A stretch of 64,000 bases of DNA from Bacteroidales bacterium (GCA_003142255.1 PLLO01000003.1:62001-126000), one strand, 5' to 3'. Shown: positions 1 to 10,857, counted from the stretch's first letter. A program made the numbers and translations. The notes: generated by a model from the sequence alone, not told the origin.

Positions 1-1394
1 AGTAATACCATTCGACGAATTTCTTCAATCTGTACAGCGGGTTATATTCATCCAATCCTGCAAGCTTCATAAAATAATTGGCGTCGAAGAATGAAGAAGA
101 TTCGAACTGAGCTTCCCCAAGTGAGGCTCCTCTTGCCCTTGACAGGATAATCTTCGATTCTTTCATATCCCATGAGAGAAGTTCGAAATACATGTCGAGG
201 TTATGGAATGAGTCGAAGTAGGGGCTTTTCGAAATCGGGTTGTTTCCCCTGTAAAGGTTTACCTGCCTTGTTGATGCGTTATAGGAAAAAGAAAGGTTGG
301 AATGGTAAATTGAATCCTTATCGAGATAAAGCGACATTGATGTCTCGGCGCTTACCAGACCGGTTTTTGAGAACATGAACTCCATCGATTTTATTTTCAG
401 GTAGAGCGTATCGTTTCTGAACAGGGTAATCATTGCCGGCCGGACCTTAGTACCATTTCCAAACAGGCTTGCTCCCTCAATTGAGAGCCCTCCTTCGTAG
501 TTAACCCCCTCATATATTTTATTTAGCCTGAACTCTTTTTCGTAAGTTTCAAACCTGGGGAAATCAGCCCTTTCCTTAACCTTGTAGGTCATAGCAATAT
601 CAGACAGCTTGCCGTAAACGGGCGTCTTAAAGTAGGTTTTATGTGTCAGCCTGGCGGAATCGACAGAGAAATTACTCTTTGCTGTGCTGATATCATAATT
701 ATCCATTTCAGCATAAACCTCTGTTGCAGGATAACCGGCTTTTTCCCAGGTAACTTTTCCTTTTGTGCCATGAAACAGCTGGATGTCGGGGTAATATATT
801 CCGGTAGCATTATAAATCTCCGTGCTGTCTTTCTGTGAATAGCATGTAAGGGTGGCATCCTTGATCTTAACCAGGAAAACGGTATCGTGCAAAAACTGAA
901 GCTGACTGTTTTTAACCTTCCACCTGATCGCTGATGATTCTGAAAGGACATTATCCCTGATCATTATTTTTGTATTGCGGATGTATCTGTCGATATTCTC
1001 CATCGGATACCTGGGGTTAAATGCCAGATCGCTTAACCCTGCAAGCCAGCCGGCCAGGAATTTTTCTCCGCTCTTCTTATCATTTATAGTGTTAAGGGTG
1101 ATCAACAGATCGTTGAAGTGAGGCACGGGCCTCATCCCTTTTCCTGAAAACTGGCTTGCCAGGTCGATGATCCCGGCCATGTTATCCTTGCTGAACGCAG
1201 CGCTGTCCCAACTGGCCAGGAAGGTTCCCAGGTTACCTTTCTGTTCATCATTCAGGTTGGGTCCCATAAACGCTGTTAGCTCCTCCCTGAATTTCGCCGG
1301 ATCGCCGGAGAATGTCGATTTCCCCTGGGAAAAAAGGATTGCGGGAAGAAGAGCCTGTAGAGCCAGGCACAAAACGGCCAGCTTTTTTAACATG
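1..1394 (-). CDS. Large hypothetical secreted protein, N-terminal part (runs off window start)
   Basis: Open minus-strand frame from ATG at 1394 (MLKKLAVLCLALQALLPAILFSQGKSTFSGDPAKFREELTAFMGPNLNDEQKG...) to base 1, no stop seen; signal peptide-like start. Absent from ORF track because its stop is outside the window. Confidence 0.75.
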
Positions 1395-1432
1395 ACTAAT
1401 TATTTATTGCCCCGTCTTAGCCGGGGAAAGTT

Positions 1433-2191
1433 TTAAAATGCCTCTGCAATGGCTGCGAAATCTTCCTTTTTGAGGGATGCGCCGCCAATAAGACCTCCGT
1501 CAACATCAGGCTTCGAAAAAAGCTCTGCCGCATTCGATGGCTTACAGCTGCCACCGTAAAGAATTGTCATCTCTTCGGCACACTCCCTGCCATATTTCTC
1601 TTTTACGAGTCCCCTGATATAATGATGCATCTCCTGAGCCTGTTCTGGTGTGGCAGTAAGGCCTGTCCCGATTGCCCATACCGGCTCATAGGCGATAACG
1701 ATCATTTTCATCGATTCGGCCGGAAGGGTGAAAAGTCCCTCTTCAAGTTGCCTCTTGATAATAATCAGATGCCTTCCTTGCTCTCTCTCCTCCTTAACTT
1801 CGCCGCAGCAGAAGATCACTTTAAGACCGGTGTTTATTGCAAGCAGGGTTTTCTTATTCAGCAGCCTGTCATCTTCATGATAATAGCTTCTTCTTTCGGA
1901 ATGACCTATTATCACATATTGTGCACCGGTGCTTTTTATCATGGTTGCAGATACTTCGCCTGTAAATGCGCCTGACGGCTCGGCAGCACAGTTTTGCGCG
2001 CCAAGTTCAACTTTACCGTTCTTAATGATTTCCGATACACCCTGAAGGTGAATGAATGGTGTGCATAGGATTACTTCAGCCTTCGGTGCCGGCTTTTCCC
2101 TGAAATACTGATCAACCGATCTGGCAAAATTAAGACCCTCCTGGAGGTTCATATTCATCTTCCAGTTCCCGGCAACTATTTTCTTTCTCAT
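1433..2191 (-). CDS. tpiA: Triosephosphate isomerase
   Basis: MRKKIVAGNWKMN start, IIGHSERR, AYEPVWAIGTG and LYGGS motifs. Confidence 0.98.
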   Translation of the reverse strand: MRKKIVAGNWKMNMNLQEGLNFARSVDQYFREKPAPKAEVILCTPFIHLQGVSEIIKNGKVELGAQNCAAEPSGAFTGEVSATMIKSTGAQYVIIGHSERRSYYHEDDRLLNKKTLLAINTGLKVIFCCGEVKEEREQGRHLIIIKRQLEEGLFTLPAESMKMIVIAYEPVWAIGTGLTATPEQAQEMHHYIRGLVKEKYGRECAEEMTILYGGSCKPSNAAELFSKPDVDGGLIGGASLKKEDFAAIAEAF

Positions 2192-2213
2192 ATAAAAGGA
2201 ATTAAGATTTTAA

Positions 2214-3323
2214 TTATTGTTGGTTTATAAATTCGCTTAGTTTCTTATTGTCAGGCATATTCGCCCATGACCATTTTGCAATGATCTTTCCTTTCCTGAG
2301 CAGGATATACCCGGGGTTTGACCTTACCATTGTCTTCAGTGTTGTCTCATCGGCAAAGCAAAATGCTATACCGTTGGAATATCTTTTCACTTCATCAGAT
2401 CCGGAGGATGTAACCAGGTAAAAATCGATCATATTCCCCATACTGTAATAGCCATGACCGAATCCTGCATTAAGCATTCCAGGGTCTGCTTCCTTCAGCT
2501 TCTTCACGATCATAAGGAGAGTAAACTTATCCGATGAAAGGATCTGCTGAGTGATATCTTCATTATAAACGTTAGTAATTGAAAAATCATGTATCGGAGG
2601 CTGATAACCTTTATAGACCAGGACCGATTTCTGCCCGACGAATTTCCATGTTGAATCGTTTGCCGGGTAATTTGCGAGTGTAAATTCCTTTTTCTCGCCG
2701 TCCTTCTCATAAATGAAGGTTGTTTCATATCTGTCTCCCTGGCTTCCCTCGGGTATCTTCATCTTGTCAGGAATATAGGTTCCGGTTTTGTAAGGAAGGA
2801 AATCGATAACCGGCAGGTACCGCAGGTTATAAAAGATGAAAAGAATGAATAGAGTTGAAGTAATCGCAAGCTTAATCCATGATTTTATTTTTCCGGTTTC
2901 AGGCGCGATCTCGTTCCGGCTTATGAACAGGTAAATGGCCGGTATAAGTAAAATAATGTTTTTCAGAAAAGTTTGCCAGTTGGTAAGATGAATTGCATCG
3001 CCAAAACAGCCGCAGTCAGTCACCGGATTTTTAAGAGCCAGGAAAAATGTGAGAGGTGTGAAAACGAACATCAGCAGCAGAACAATTTTCAGCCCGGCTT
3101 TTTGTCTGATATTGAAAAACAATGCAAATCCGGCAATAAACTCAAGGGTACACAATAATATTGTCAGTGGAAGGCTGAACTCTTTCAGGAAGCCTAAATG
3201 GAAAGCCTGGAAGTAATCCTGTAATTTATAAACAGTCCCAAGCGGGTCGATTGCTTTTACGGTGCCTGAGAAGATAAATATAATCCCAATAAAATACCTG
3301 CATATATTCCTGATAATCTTCAT
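2214..3323 (-). CDS. BT_3928-like DoxX/MauE family membrane protein
   Basis: MKIIRNICRYFIGIIFIFSGTVKAIDPLGTVYKLQDYF..., four-TM DoxX-like N-terminus, location next to tpiA; start trimmed to MKIIRN to avoid tmk overlap. Confidence 0.8.
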   Translation of the reverse strand: MKIIRNICRYFIGIIFIFSGTVKAIDPLGTVYKLQDYFQAFHLGFLKEFSLPLTILLCTLEFIAGFALFFNIRQKAGLKIVLLLMFVFTPLTFFLALKNPVTDCGCFGDAIHLTNWQTFLKNIILLIPAIYLFISRNEIAPETGKIKSWIKLAITSTLFILFIFYNLRYLPVIDFLPYKTGTYIPDKMKIPEGSQGDRYETTFIYEKDGEKKEFTLANYPANDSTWKFVGQKSVLVYKGYQPPIHDFSITNVYNEDITQQILSSDKFTLLMIVKKLKEADPGMLNAGFGHGYYSMGNMIDFYLVTSSGSDEVKRYSNGIAFCFADETTLKTMVRSNPGYILLRKGKIIAKWSWANMPDNKKLSEFINQQ

Positions 3324-3324
3324 T

Positions 3325-4011
3325 CTATATGAGTTTTCTATTTGTAATTTCTGCAATTATCAGTTCCGATATCTTTCCCGGGGGCAGTATATTCCCATCA
3401 CTGTCGCTGCAATTAATAACGCAGAGCCGGTGGTCTTTCTCTGCCACTTTCAGGTACATTTCCCTTACGCTCCTCTGGAAATCGAGTGAGTTTTCATGGA
3501 TATCCGGAGTTCCCTTAAGGTAATTCCGGTCGCTTCCCGTCCTTGAAGCAGAGAGCTTCCTTTCAGTAAAGGCAAACGGAACATCCAGGAATATATTGAG
3601 ACCCGGTTCAGGAATACCGAAATGGGTAAATTCAAGGTCAAGGATCCATTTCATAAGGCTCTGCTGTTCAGACGGATCATGCAGTTTGGCGCACTGGTAG
3701 GCAAGATTGGAATAAGTGTACCTGTCGAGTAGGACTATCTTACCCTCATTCAGCCAGCCGTTTATAATAGAAGCTGCATCTTTCCTGTCGCCGGCATAAA
3801 GCATTGCAACAAGCCAGGGATTAACTTCATTCAGGGAACCGAATTCTCCCCTGAGGAATCTGGCAATTAATTCTCCGAAGAAGGGCGCGTCAGTACGCGG
3901 GAAGTGAAGAAATTCACAATCCCAGCCTTTTTGTGAAAAAAACTTATTCAGCAGTTTAATCTGGGTCGACTTCCCTGCGCCATCAACTCCTTCAACAACA
4001 AAAAGCTTCAT
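3325..4011 (-). CDS. tmk: Thymidylate kinase
   Basis: VEGVDGAGKSTQIKLL P-loop, DRYTYSNLAYQ motif, ~228 aa. Confidence 0.93.
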   Translation of the reverse strand: MKLFVVEGVDGAGKSTQIKLLNKFFSQKGWDCEFLHFPRTDAPFFGELIARFLRGEFGSLNEVNPWLVAMLYAGDRKDAASIINGWLNEGKIVLLDRYTYSNLAYQCAKLHDPSEQQSLMKWILDLEFTHFGIPEPGLNIFLDVPFAFTERKLSASRTGSDRNYLKGTPDIHENSLDFQRSVREMYLKVAEKDHRLCVINCSDSDGNILPPGKISELIIAEITNRKLI

Positions 4012-4071
4012 CTCTGTATATTACTTCAGGTACAAATGTAATAAGCATGCGTCAAAGTTGAAAATGATTGG

Positions 4072-4977
4072 GTGTTTTTAATAAAATCACTACTTTCGGA
4101 AATTAAAGAAATGCGTTTGTCAGCAAAGCCTAAATATATTAATATCCGCGGAAAGTTGTTCGATCTGGAAGTTCCAAAAGTAATGGGTATTATCAACATT
4201 ACTCCGGATTCATTTTATGAGGGTAGCAGGGTAAGCAGTGATGAAGATGTTGTGAGGTTAGCAGCAGAGATGATAAGTGAAGGTGCTGATATACTTGACG
4301 TAGGAGGCTATTCTTCGAGGCCTTATGCCGATGATGTAGCCCCTGAGGAAGAAAAGAAGAGAGTGCTGGGAGGTATTGACGTCATCAGCAGGAATTTCCC
4401 CGGAACGGTTATCTCGATCGATACTTTCAGGTCGGATATTGCCTATGAAGCCGTAACAAGTTGCGGGGCTCACATTATCAATGATATCTCGGGCGGAGAA
4501 GCTGACAATAAAATGTTCAGCCTGGTTAAGGAACTCAATGTTCCGTATATTATGATGCATATGAAGGGTACCCCGGGAACGATGCAGGAAAATCCCGTTT
4601 ATGAGGATATTATTTCAGATATTCTTACATGGTTCGGGAGCAGGATCGTTAACCTTCAATCGGCGGGAGTCAAAGATATTATTCTGGACCCCGGAATTGG
4701 TTTCGGGAAGACTATAAATCATAACTTTGAGATATTGCGCCGGCTGGGCGATTTTGCCATTACGGGACTTCCAATTCTGGTCGGCGTTTCAAGAAAATCG
4801 ATGATCTGCAAGACTCTTGGTATAACTCCTGATGAGGCTTTAAACGGAACATCCGTATTGAACAGCGTGGCCCTGATGGGAGGAGCAGATATTTTGCGCG
4901 TGCATGATGTGAAGGAGGCTAAGGAAGCTGTGAAGCTTGTAGAACGCTTAAAAATGACAATGGCAGAGGTTAATTGA
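4072..4977 (+). CDS. folP: Dihydropteroate synthase
   Basis: MGIINITPDSFYEGS, DVGGYSSRP, DPGIGFGKT motifs; start could be the downstream MRLSAKPK. Confidence 0.95.
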   Translation: MFLIKSLLSEIKEMRLSAKPKYINIRGKLFDLEVPKVMGIINITPDSFYEGSRVSSDEDVVRLAAEMISEGADILDVGGYSSRPYADDVAPEEEKKRVLGGIDVISRNFPGTVISIDTFRSDIAYEAVTSCGAHIINDISGGEADNKMFSLVKELNVPYIMMHMKGTPGTMQENPVYEDIISDILTWFGSRIVNLQSAGVKDIILDPGIGFGKTINHNFEILRRLGDFAITGLPILVGVSRKSMICKTLGITPDEALNGTSVLNSVALMGGADILRVHDVKEAKEAVKLVERLKMTMAEVN

Positions 4978-4992
4978 TCTGATATTAAACAG

Positions 4993-5769
4993 ATGCTTGT
5001 TCCTATAACCATATTTGACATAATTGATATCGTACTTGTTGCATTCATCTTTTTCCAGCTTTACAGGATTATTAAGGGGACTGCAGCATTCAGCATATTC
5101 ATTGCTGCGTTCTTTATTTATCTTTTCTGGCTGGTCGTAAAGGCCCTGAACATGCAACTGGTAAGTTCATTGCTTGGACAAGTGATCGGAGTGGGAGTTA
5201 TAGCCCTTATAATCGTGTTTCAACAGGAGGTAAGGCGCTTTCTGCTTGTTTTAGGCAACAGGTATATAAAAAATAATAAATTTTCGTTTTCCAGATTCTT
5301 CAGGTCTTCACAGGAGGAACTGGGTGCGCCCGAAATAGCAAGTGAAATTGTCCGGGCTGTTCAGAATATGGCCTCAGCGAAAACAGGAGCTCTGATAGTT
5401 ATCGGGAGGCAAAGCCGTCTCGATATGTTCACCGAGGGAGGCGAAATTCTTAAGGCACAGGTAAGTGCGGGACTTCTTGAAACAATTTTCTTTAAAAACA
5501 CACCGCTTCACGATGGAGCAGTTCTCATAGAGGATGGACTTATACTTGCGGCCCGGTGTCCCCTGCCTGTTACTGATCGGGTATCGGTGCCTTCTCATTT
5601 TGGGATGAGGCACAGGGCGGCTATTGGAATGTCGGAACATACCAATGCTCTGGTGATTGTTGTATCGGAAGAGACAGGCATAATCTCAGTCGCCGATGCC
5701 GGTGAGGTAAGGAGCAATCTTTCACCTAATGAGCTGAAAAACATACTCCTTATGGAGAAGATATGGTAA
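4993..5769 (+). CDS. cdaA: Diadenylate cyclase (DisA_N/CdaA family)
   Basis: N-terminal TM segments; NTPLHDGAVLI (DGA) and MRHRAAIGMSE (RHR) motifs. Confidence 0.93.
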   Translation: MLVPITIFDIIDIVLVAFIFFQLYRIIKGTAAFSIFIAAFFIYLFWLVVKALNMQLVSSLLGQVIGVGVIALIIVFQQEVRRFLLVLGNRYIKNNKFSFSRFFRSSQEELGAPEIASEIVRAVQNMASAKTGALIVIGRQSRLDMFTEGGEILKAQVSAGLLETIFFKNTPLHDGAVLIEDGLILAARCPLPVTDRVSVPSHFGMRHRAAIGMSEHTNALVIVVSEETGIISVADAGEVRSNLSPNELKNILLMEKIW

Positions 5770-5866
5770 GAATGGCCTGCTCAGGGTAATCAGTGAGCTG
5801 ATATGAGATATAATTATATCCGGCCGGGATTATTAATTAATTTTATCTGTTAATCCTTATTTATAA

Positions 5867-6688
5867 ATGGAAATCCAGCCTGGGCGAAGGATATTAATTA
5901 CCGGTGGTACGTCAGGCCTTGGACTGGAGATTGTGAAGTTATTCCATAAAAAAGGGTTCTATGTCATTTGTACCGGACGTCAGCCGCAAGACTTTACAGG
6001 TTTTACAGGCAATTTCCGGTTTTTCAGGACCGACTTCAGCGACCTGGCAGAAACAGCAAAGATCTTTAAAAATATCTGCAGCGAAACAGAGCCTGATTTT
6101 GTTATTAATAATGCCGGTATTCTCAGCCCTCCCGGATTTACCCTGACCGGCGATGGTTTTGAATGCACTTTCCAGGTGAATTTTCTTGCTCACCTTCTTG
6201 TAAATGAGATAATTATCAGGAACAACACGGACAATCATCCTCTTAAGATAGGTGCAGTAACATCCCCTGTATATAAAATGGAAAATACTTTTCCTGACTG
6301 GCAATGCGACGTCCGGAGTTACAAGCCGCTTAAAGCATATTCAGATTCCAAGCTCTTCCTTGCTCTGATGTGCAGGTATCTCGAAGAAAAGTACACAAAA
6401 AAGAATCCGGCATGCTTCAGTATTGACCCGGGGGTTTTCAGTTCTTCAATATATCGTACCCAGGGAAGGTTCTTCAGGTTTCTTTACGGCATTGCTGCTC
6501 CGTTCATGAGAAATCCGGCAAAAGTGGCTGAATCAGTTTTTGAGATGATGGTTAATCAGGGTTTCTCAGACGGTAGAATATTCAGCATCAGGAAGAAGCC
6601 GGAATATATGCCGGTATATGATCAACGACTGATTGATGCTTTCTGGATCAGTATGAATGAAATGACAGAACAATACCTGAAAGCATAA
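5867..6688 (+). CDS. SDR family NAD(P)-dependent oxidoreductase
   Basis: ITGGTSGLGLEIV (TGxxxGxG), NNAGI motif, YSDSK active-site YxxxK. Confidence 0.9.
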   Translation: MEIQPGRRILITGGTSGLGLEIVKLFHKKGFYVICTGRQPQDFTGFTGNFRFFRTDFSDLAETAKIFKNICSETEPDFVINNAGILSPPGFTLTGDGFECTFQVNFLAHLLVNEIIIRNNTDNHPLKIGAVTSPVYKMENTFPDWQCDVRSYKPLKAYSDSKLFLALMCRYLEEKYTKKNPACFSIDPGVFSSSIYRTQGRFFRFLYGIAAPFMRNPAKVAESVFEMMVNQGFSDGRIFSIRKKPEYMPVYDQRLIDAFWISMNEMTEQYLKA

Positions 6689-6791
6689 AACATTAAATGC
6701 AGTGTATTTAAGGCGAAACTTTTTTTAACTTGGTGCTCCTGAAAAATGATTTCAGGACAGATGAATTTGGTTAAATGTAATAAATGAAAAT

Positions 6792-7406
6792 ATGAAAAAC
6801 TTATTCTTAAAAATTATGGCAGTAACTACTTTTCTGGGTATTCTGAGTTTCAGAAGCTCAACAGACCCTGCAAAATGGAGCGCAAAGCAGGTTAACAAAT
6901 GGTTCGATAAAGGAGAATGGCTGAATCACTTGCAGGTAAAGCCTGACCCTACAGTCAACCGCAGGGAATTTGCAATATTGTACTTCAAACACAAAGAGAG
7001 ATGGGATAAAGCGTTTGCATTCCTGAAGGAAAATGATTTGAAAAAAATGGAATTGAAGCGCTATGACCTTGACGGCACGAACCTTTATGCTACAGTAAGT
7101 GAATATATGTCAAAGAATCCTGAAGATGTCAAATATGAAGAGCACAAAAAATATATCGACATTCAATATGTAGTAAGTGGCAATGAGCTGATCGGAATTT
7201 CACCTCTCTCACAGCAGAAGGATGTTCTTGATCAGTATAATGAAACAAAAGATGTTATGTTCGTGACTGTCCTCAAGGAGGTTTATTACAAGGCAACCCC
7301 CGATAAATTCTTCATTTTCTTTCCCGATGACATTCACAGGCCGGGACTCAAAGACGGTACAAGCATACCGGTACGCAAAGTTGTAGTCAAGGTGAAGGTG
7401 GATTAA
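6792..7406 (+). CDS. YhcH/YjgK/YiaL family protein with signal peptide
   Basis: EEHKKYIDIQYVVSGNELIGISPL...FFIFFPDDIHRPGL pattern typical of YhcH/DUF386. Confidence 0.85.
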   Translation: MKNLFLKIMAVTTFLGILSFRSSTDPAKWSAKQVNKWFDKGEWLNHLQVKPDPTVNRREFAILYFKHKERWDKAFAFLKENDLKKMELKRYDLDGTNLYATVSEYMSKNPEDVKYEEHKKYIDIQYVVSGNELIGISPLSQQKDVLDQYNETKDVMFVTVLKEVYYKATPDKFFIFFPDDIHRPGLKDGTSIPVRKVVVKVKVD

Positions 7407-7525
7407 GACGGCGCAGGGCACAGGGCACAGGGTTCAAGGTACAAGCAATCTTCCCCTTTGAAGTTGGAGAGGGGGATGTATAAATTGGTATAAAGCCGCA
7501 ATGCCATATAAATGCTGCGAAGCCC

Positions 7526-9706
7526 CTATTCCCTGATCTTATAAATCAGTTCTCCACCATCGGTGATCTCTTTGTGTGTAAGGTAGTTCCTCGTGAATTT
7601 TCTGCCATTTATAATTGCTGATTCGATAGAGAAATTATTATCGTTTCTTCCTGTTGTTTTGATCTTAAACAGCTTATTGCCGGGAAGGTGTATTGTAACT
7701 TCATCAAATGCCGGGATAGTTGTGATATATTGACCTGTTGCCGGACAGACAGGATAGAAGCCGATCATAGAAAACACGAGCCATGCCGACATCTGCCCTG
7801 CATCTTCATTTCCGCTGAGGCCGCCGGGTCCTGTTCCGTATTCACCATTATTTATAGCGTGGGTCCAATAGCTGGTCCTCTCAGGGTTGCCTGCCATTGC
7901 GAACATGTAGGGAGCCTGCTGGTCGGTTTCGTTACCGTGCCAGTAGTACCCCTCATCAAAAAACTCATTCAGCTTTTTAAGAAAGGCCTCTTTCCCGCCC
8001 ATCAGCTTAGCGAGGCCCTGAACATCCTGCGGGACATACCACGTATACTGGAAGGGAGTCCCTTCACAAATATAGCTGGCTCTCGCATTTGGCCTGAATG
8101 GTTCGTACCACCTTCCGTCTGCATAACGGCCCCTCATGTAACCTGTTCCGGTATCAAATACGTTCCTGTAATTCCCTGACCGTTTAATCAGAGTTTTGTA
8201 ATCGTCCTTTCTTCCAATTGCTTTTGCTACCTGTGCAAGTGCATAATCGTCGGCAGCATATTCGAGGGTTCGGGATACCTGTTCGCGACGGTGAAAAGCA
8301 TCCCAGACGCTATCTTCAAGCGGGATATATCCGAATTTAAGGTAGCTTCCCAGGGCCCTTCTTCCCTTGCCATCAAGATAATCCTTCCGTGGTGGAGTGT
8401 CAAATGCATTCTGCCGCATATACTTATATGCGGTTTCTATATCGAAGTCATCAATGCCCTTTATATATGCATCAGCGATCATTGTGCTTACATGGTCACC
8501 TATCATCGCAGCGGTATAGCTTCCCCAGGCCGGAAAGATTGGCATCCAGCCTCCCTGCTGAGCTTTAAGCACCAGCGATTTCACCATTGCGAGGGTTTTT
8601 TCAGGTTCAAGGATTGTCATTAACGGATGAAGACCCCTGAATGTATCCCACATTGAAAAATCATCATAATAATCAAAACCCTGTGTTTTATGAATAAGTG
8701 AATCCTCTGCAAATCCCTGGTAGCTTCCGTCGGCATCGCTTGCAATCCGCGGCAGCTGGTAACAGTGGTACAGGGCTGTATAGAATTTTACTTTATCTGC
8801 TTCATTTCCTCCTTTGACATCTATTTTTCCAAGAGCCTGGTTCCAGGCATCTTCGGACGATCTGCGCATTTCTTCAAAGCTGAGGTCCGGAGACTCTGCT
8901 ATCAGGTTTTTCATGGCCTCCTCCTGGCTGGTGAATGATGTTCCGATAAATGCACAAACTGTTTTTTCATCCCCGAAAGAGAGAACCATGTTTTGTCTTC
9001 CCTGGCCATTATTCATTATGTTGTATTCCTTGTTAAAGAGGATTACGAACCATCCTCCGAATCCTGCTGATTCTCCTTTTCCCTGGTAGATGCGGTGAAC
9101 GGGGTTATAGCCAATGATCAGGTTCTTATATTGACTGATAACACCCTGGTTCTCATCGCTGTTGGCTCTTATGTAGACGCAGTTGTACTTGTTGCCGGTG
9201 AAAGTGAAACGCATGATGCCAGCCCTTTCCGAACCTGCAAGCTCGGTCCTGACCCCGAAGTCATCAAGCAGAACACTATAATAGGCAGGTGTCGAAGTCT
9301 CATTATCATGGCTGTATGATGAAACCGGTGAATTTGTTACAGAGTCTGGTCGGTCGGTAGTAAAAGGCATGAGGGTAAGGCTTCCGTAATCCTGTGTGCA
9401 ACTTCCGCTCATCCAGTGGCTTCCCCTGAATCCGGTAATGAATTTGTCGTTATAATAGTAAGGCGAAATGCACTTGGCCTCAGTTGTTCGTGTCTCGGGA
9501 GTCCACTGGGTCATTCCGAAAGGTCGTCCGACACTGGGAAATGTCTGGCCTTTCTCCTCAGAACCGGTATTGCTGTTGCGCAGGGCGCCGGGAGTGGTTG
9601 CAGGCGCTGTACCAATAAGCGGATCAACGTACTGCAGAGGAGACTGGGCAGAGGCGACTGTTGATGTTAAAAGAAAGAAAACCAGGTATTTGAAACGGGA
9701 AAACAT
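7526..9706 (-). CDS. GH92 family glycosyl hydrolase (alpha-mannosidase)
   Basis: PLQYVDPLIGTA, FSMWDTFRGLHPL, GNEDAGQMSAWLVFSMIGFYPVCPATGQY motifs characteristic of GH92. Confidence 0.95.
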   Translation of the reverse strand: MFSRFKYLVFFLLTSTVASAQSPLQYVDPLIGTAPATTPGALRNSNTGSEEKGQTFPSVGRPFGMTQWTPETRTTEAKCISPYYYNDKFITGFRGSHWMSGSCTQDYGSLTLMPFTTDRPDSVTNSPVSSYSHDNETSTPAYYSVLLDDFGVRTELAGSERAGIMRFTFTGNKYNCVYIRANSDENQGVISQYKNLIIGYNPVHRIYQGKGESAGFGGWFVILFNKEYNIMNNGQGRQNMVLSFGDEKTVCAFIGTSFTSQEEAMKNLIAESPDLSFEEMRRSSEDAWNQALGKIDVKGGNEADKVKFYTALYHCYQLPRIASDADGSYQGFAEDSLIHKTQGFDYYDDFSMWDTFRGLHPLMTILEPEKTLAMVKSLVLKAQQGGWMPIFPAWGSYTAAMIGDHVSTMIADAYIKGIDDFDIETAYKYMRQNAFDTPPRKDYLDGKGRRALGSYLKFGYIPLEDSVWDAFHRREQVSRTLEYAADDYALAQVAKAIGRKDDYKTLIKRSGNYRNVFDTGTGYMRGRYADGRWYEPFRPNARASYICEGTPFQYTWYVPQDVQGLAKLMGGKEAFLKKLNEFFDEGYYWHGNETDQQAPYMFAMAGNPERTSYWTHAINNGEYGTGPGGLSGNEDAGQMSAWLVFSMIGFYPVCPATGQYITTIPAFDEVTIHLPGNKLFKIKTTGRNDNNFSIESAIINGRKFTRNYLTHKEITDGGELIYKIRE

Positions 9707-9847
9707 AAACGAATAATGAATTAATAGATAGTTAAAATTAAGATTTATAGCATGTATAAATATGCAATTTAGTTAATAAAGTAAATTAATATTCTTTCAG
9801 TTTTCTAAATCAGGAAAACTCGCTATATTTGCGGCTCGTTTTCAATT

Positions 9848-9922
<75 letters not shown>

Positions 9923-9927
9923 CAAAT

Positions 9928-9961
9928 GAAAAAGCCCGGCACGAAAGTGCCGGGCTTTTTC
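9928..9961 (+). terminator. Intrinsic terminator hairpin after tRNA-Pro
   Basis: GAAAAAGCCCGGCAC-GAAA-GTGCCGGGCTTTTTC perfect 15-bp stem with T-tract. Confidence 0.85.
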
Positions 9962-9997
9962 GTTTAGTTTCCACCCAACCAGGATCATGCAATAATC
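9951..9997 (+). repeat. 47-bp direct repeat, copy 1
   Basis: CGGGCTTTTTCGTTTAGTTTCCACCCAACCAGGATCATGCAATAATC; identical copy at 10032-10078. Confidence 0.9.
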
Positions 9998-10031
9998 CTG
10001 CAAGAAAGACCGGAAATGAGCGCAGCGAGTC

Positions 10032-10078
10032 CGGGCTTTTTCGTTTAGTTTCCACCCAACCAGGATCATGCAATAATC
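10032..10078 (+). repeat. 47-bp direct repeat, copy 2
   Basis: Identical to 9951-9997, period 81 bp. Confidence 0.9.
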
Positions 10079-10201
10079 GTGCCCCCCGACAATTGAAAAT
10101 CAAAGGGTTAGAAATTTTCTAACCCTTTTTTATTTATCAGTTTGCATACGATTTGCATACGCTTCAAATCTAATTGATACTCTGAAATGATAACTGTTAA
10201 T

Positions 10202-10233
10202 AAAAAAGCCCCCGGAGATGATTTCCGGGGGCT
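10202..10233 (-). terminator. Intrinsic terminator for the minus-strand gene ending at 10261
   Basis: AGCCCCCGGA / TCCGGGGGCT inverted repeat followed on the minus strand by a T-run. Confidence 0.75.
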
Positions 10234-10260
10234 GGTAATAAGTTATTATTCAATATTGGA

Positions 10261-10695
10261 TCAAAACCTTATTGTTATTCCCAATCCAATCGCCATTGAA
10301 TTTTCTGACACAATATTAAACTTCTGCAAAGTAAGCTCAGCTTTAGCCTTTCTACTACCTCCGACTGCCCATAAAGGGATGCCAACTGCAATACAAGGAA
10401 TGCCAACAAGACCACCAAGACATGTGACATAAAAAGCACCCAACAAGGCACCATGCGGGTCTTCAGGCGGGCCATTGCCCGGAGTATTCCACATAATTAT
10501 TCCAATAATAAAGCCTGACGCAAATACACCGACACCACTTAATGTTAAAACTCTCCCTGTATTTCTCATTGCAACTGCTTTATCCTTGTAATGATTAAGC
10601 TGGCCAATATCTAATGTATCAAGATTAATTTTATTTTGTGCCATCAGGTTAAGTGCAAGTCCAAAAGCAAAAATAAATATAATGACTCTTTTCAT
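10261..10695 (-). CDS. Hypothetical small membrane/secreted protein
   Basis: Signal-like MKRVIIFIFAFGLALNLMAQ and two hydrophobic segments; promoter-like repeat upstream. Confidence 0.7.
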   Translation of the reverse strand: MKRVIIFIFAFGLALNLMAQNKINLDTLDIGQLNHYKDKAVAMRNTGRVLTLSGVGVFASGFIIGIIMWNTPGNGPPEDPHGALLGAFYVTCLGGLVGIPCIAVGIPLWAVGGSRKAKAELTLQKFNIVSENSMAIGLGITIRF

Positions 10696-10737
10696 TGGGG
10701 ATCATATTATGTTTAACGTCTTCAGGGGAAAATCATT

Positions 10738-10797
10738 ATCAAAGTTATACCTTGTTTAAGCCAAAGTCAATTTTATTTTAAACAAAAAGCCCCCGGG
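10738..10797 (-). promoter_or_regulatory. Duplicated promoter/terminator module, copy 1
   Basis: Minus strand TTGACTTTGGCTTAAACAAGGTATAACTTTGAT: TTG-N20-TAACTTTG matches Bacteroidota -33/-7 promoter; near-identical copies at 11447 and 12857. Confidence 0.65.
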
Positions 10798-10857
10798 ATG
10801 CGAGGGCTGTTAATCGTTGAATTGCGGAAAGATTCTACACCATACCTAATATTATTA

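Noticed and set aside
7407-7480. GGGCACAGGGCACAGGGTTCAAGG short repeat
   Set aside because: Very short low-complexity intergenic repetition; insufficient to call an element.
7688-9716. Multiple plus-strand ORFs antisense to GH92
   Set aside because: Antisense shadow frames of a well-supported GH92 gene.
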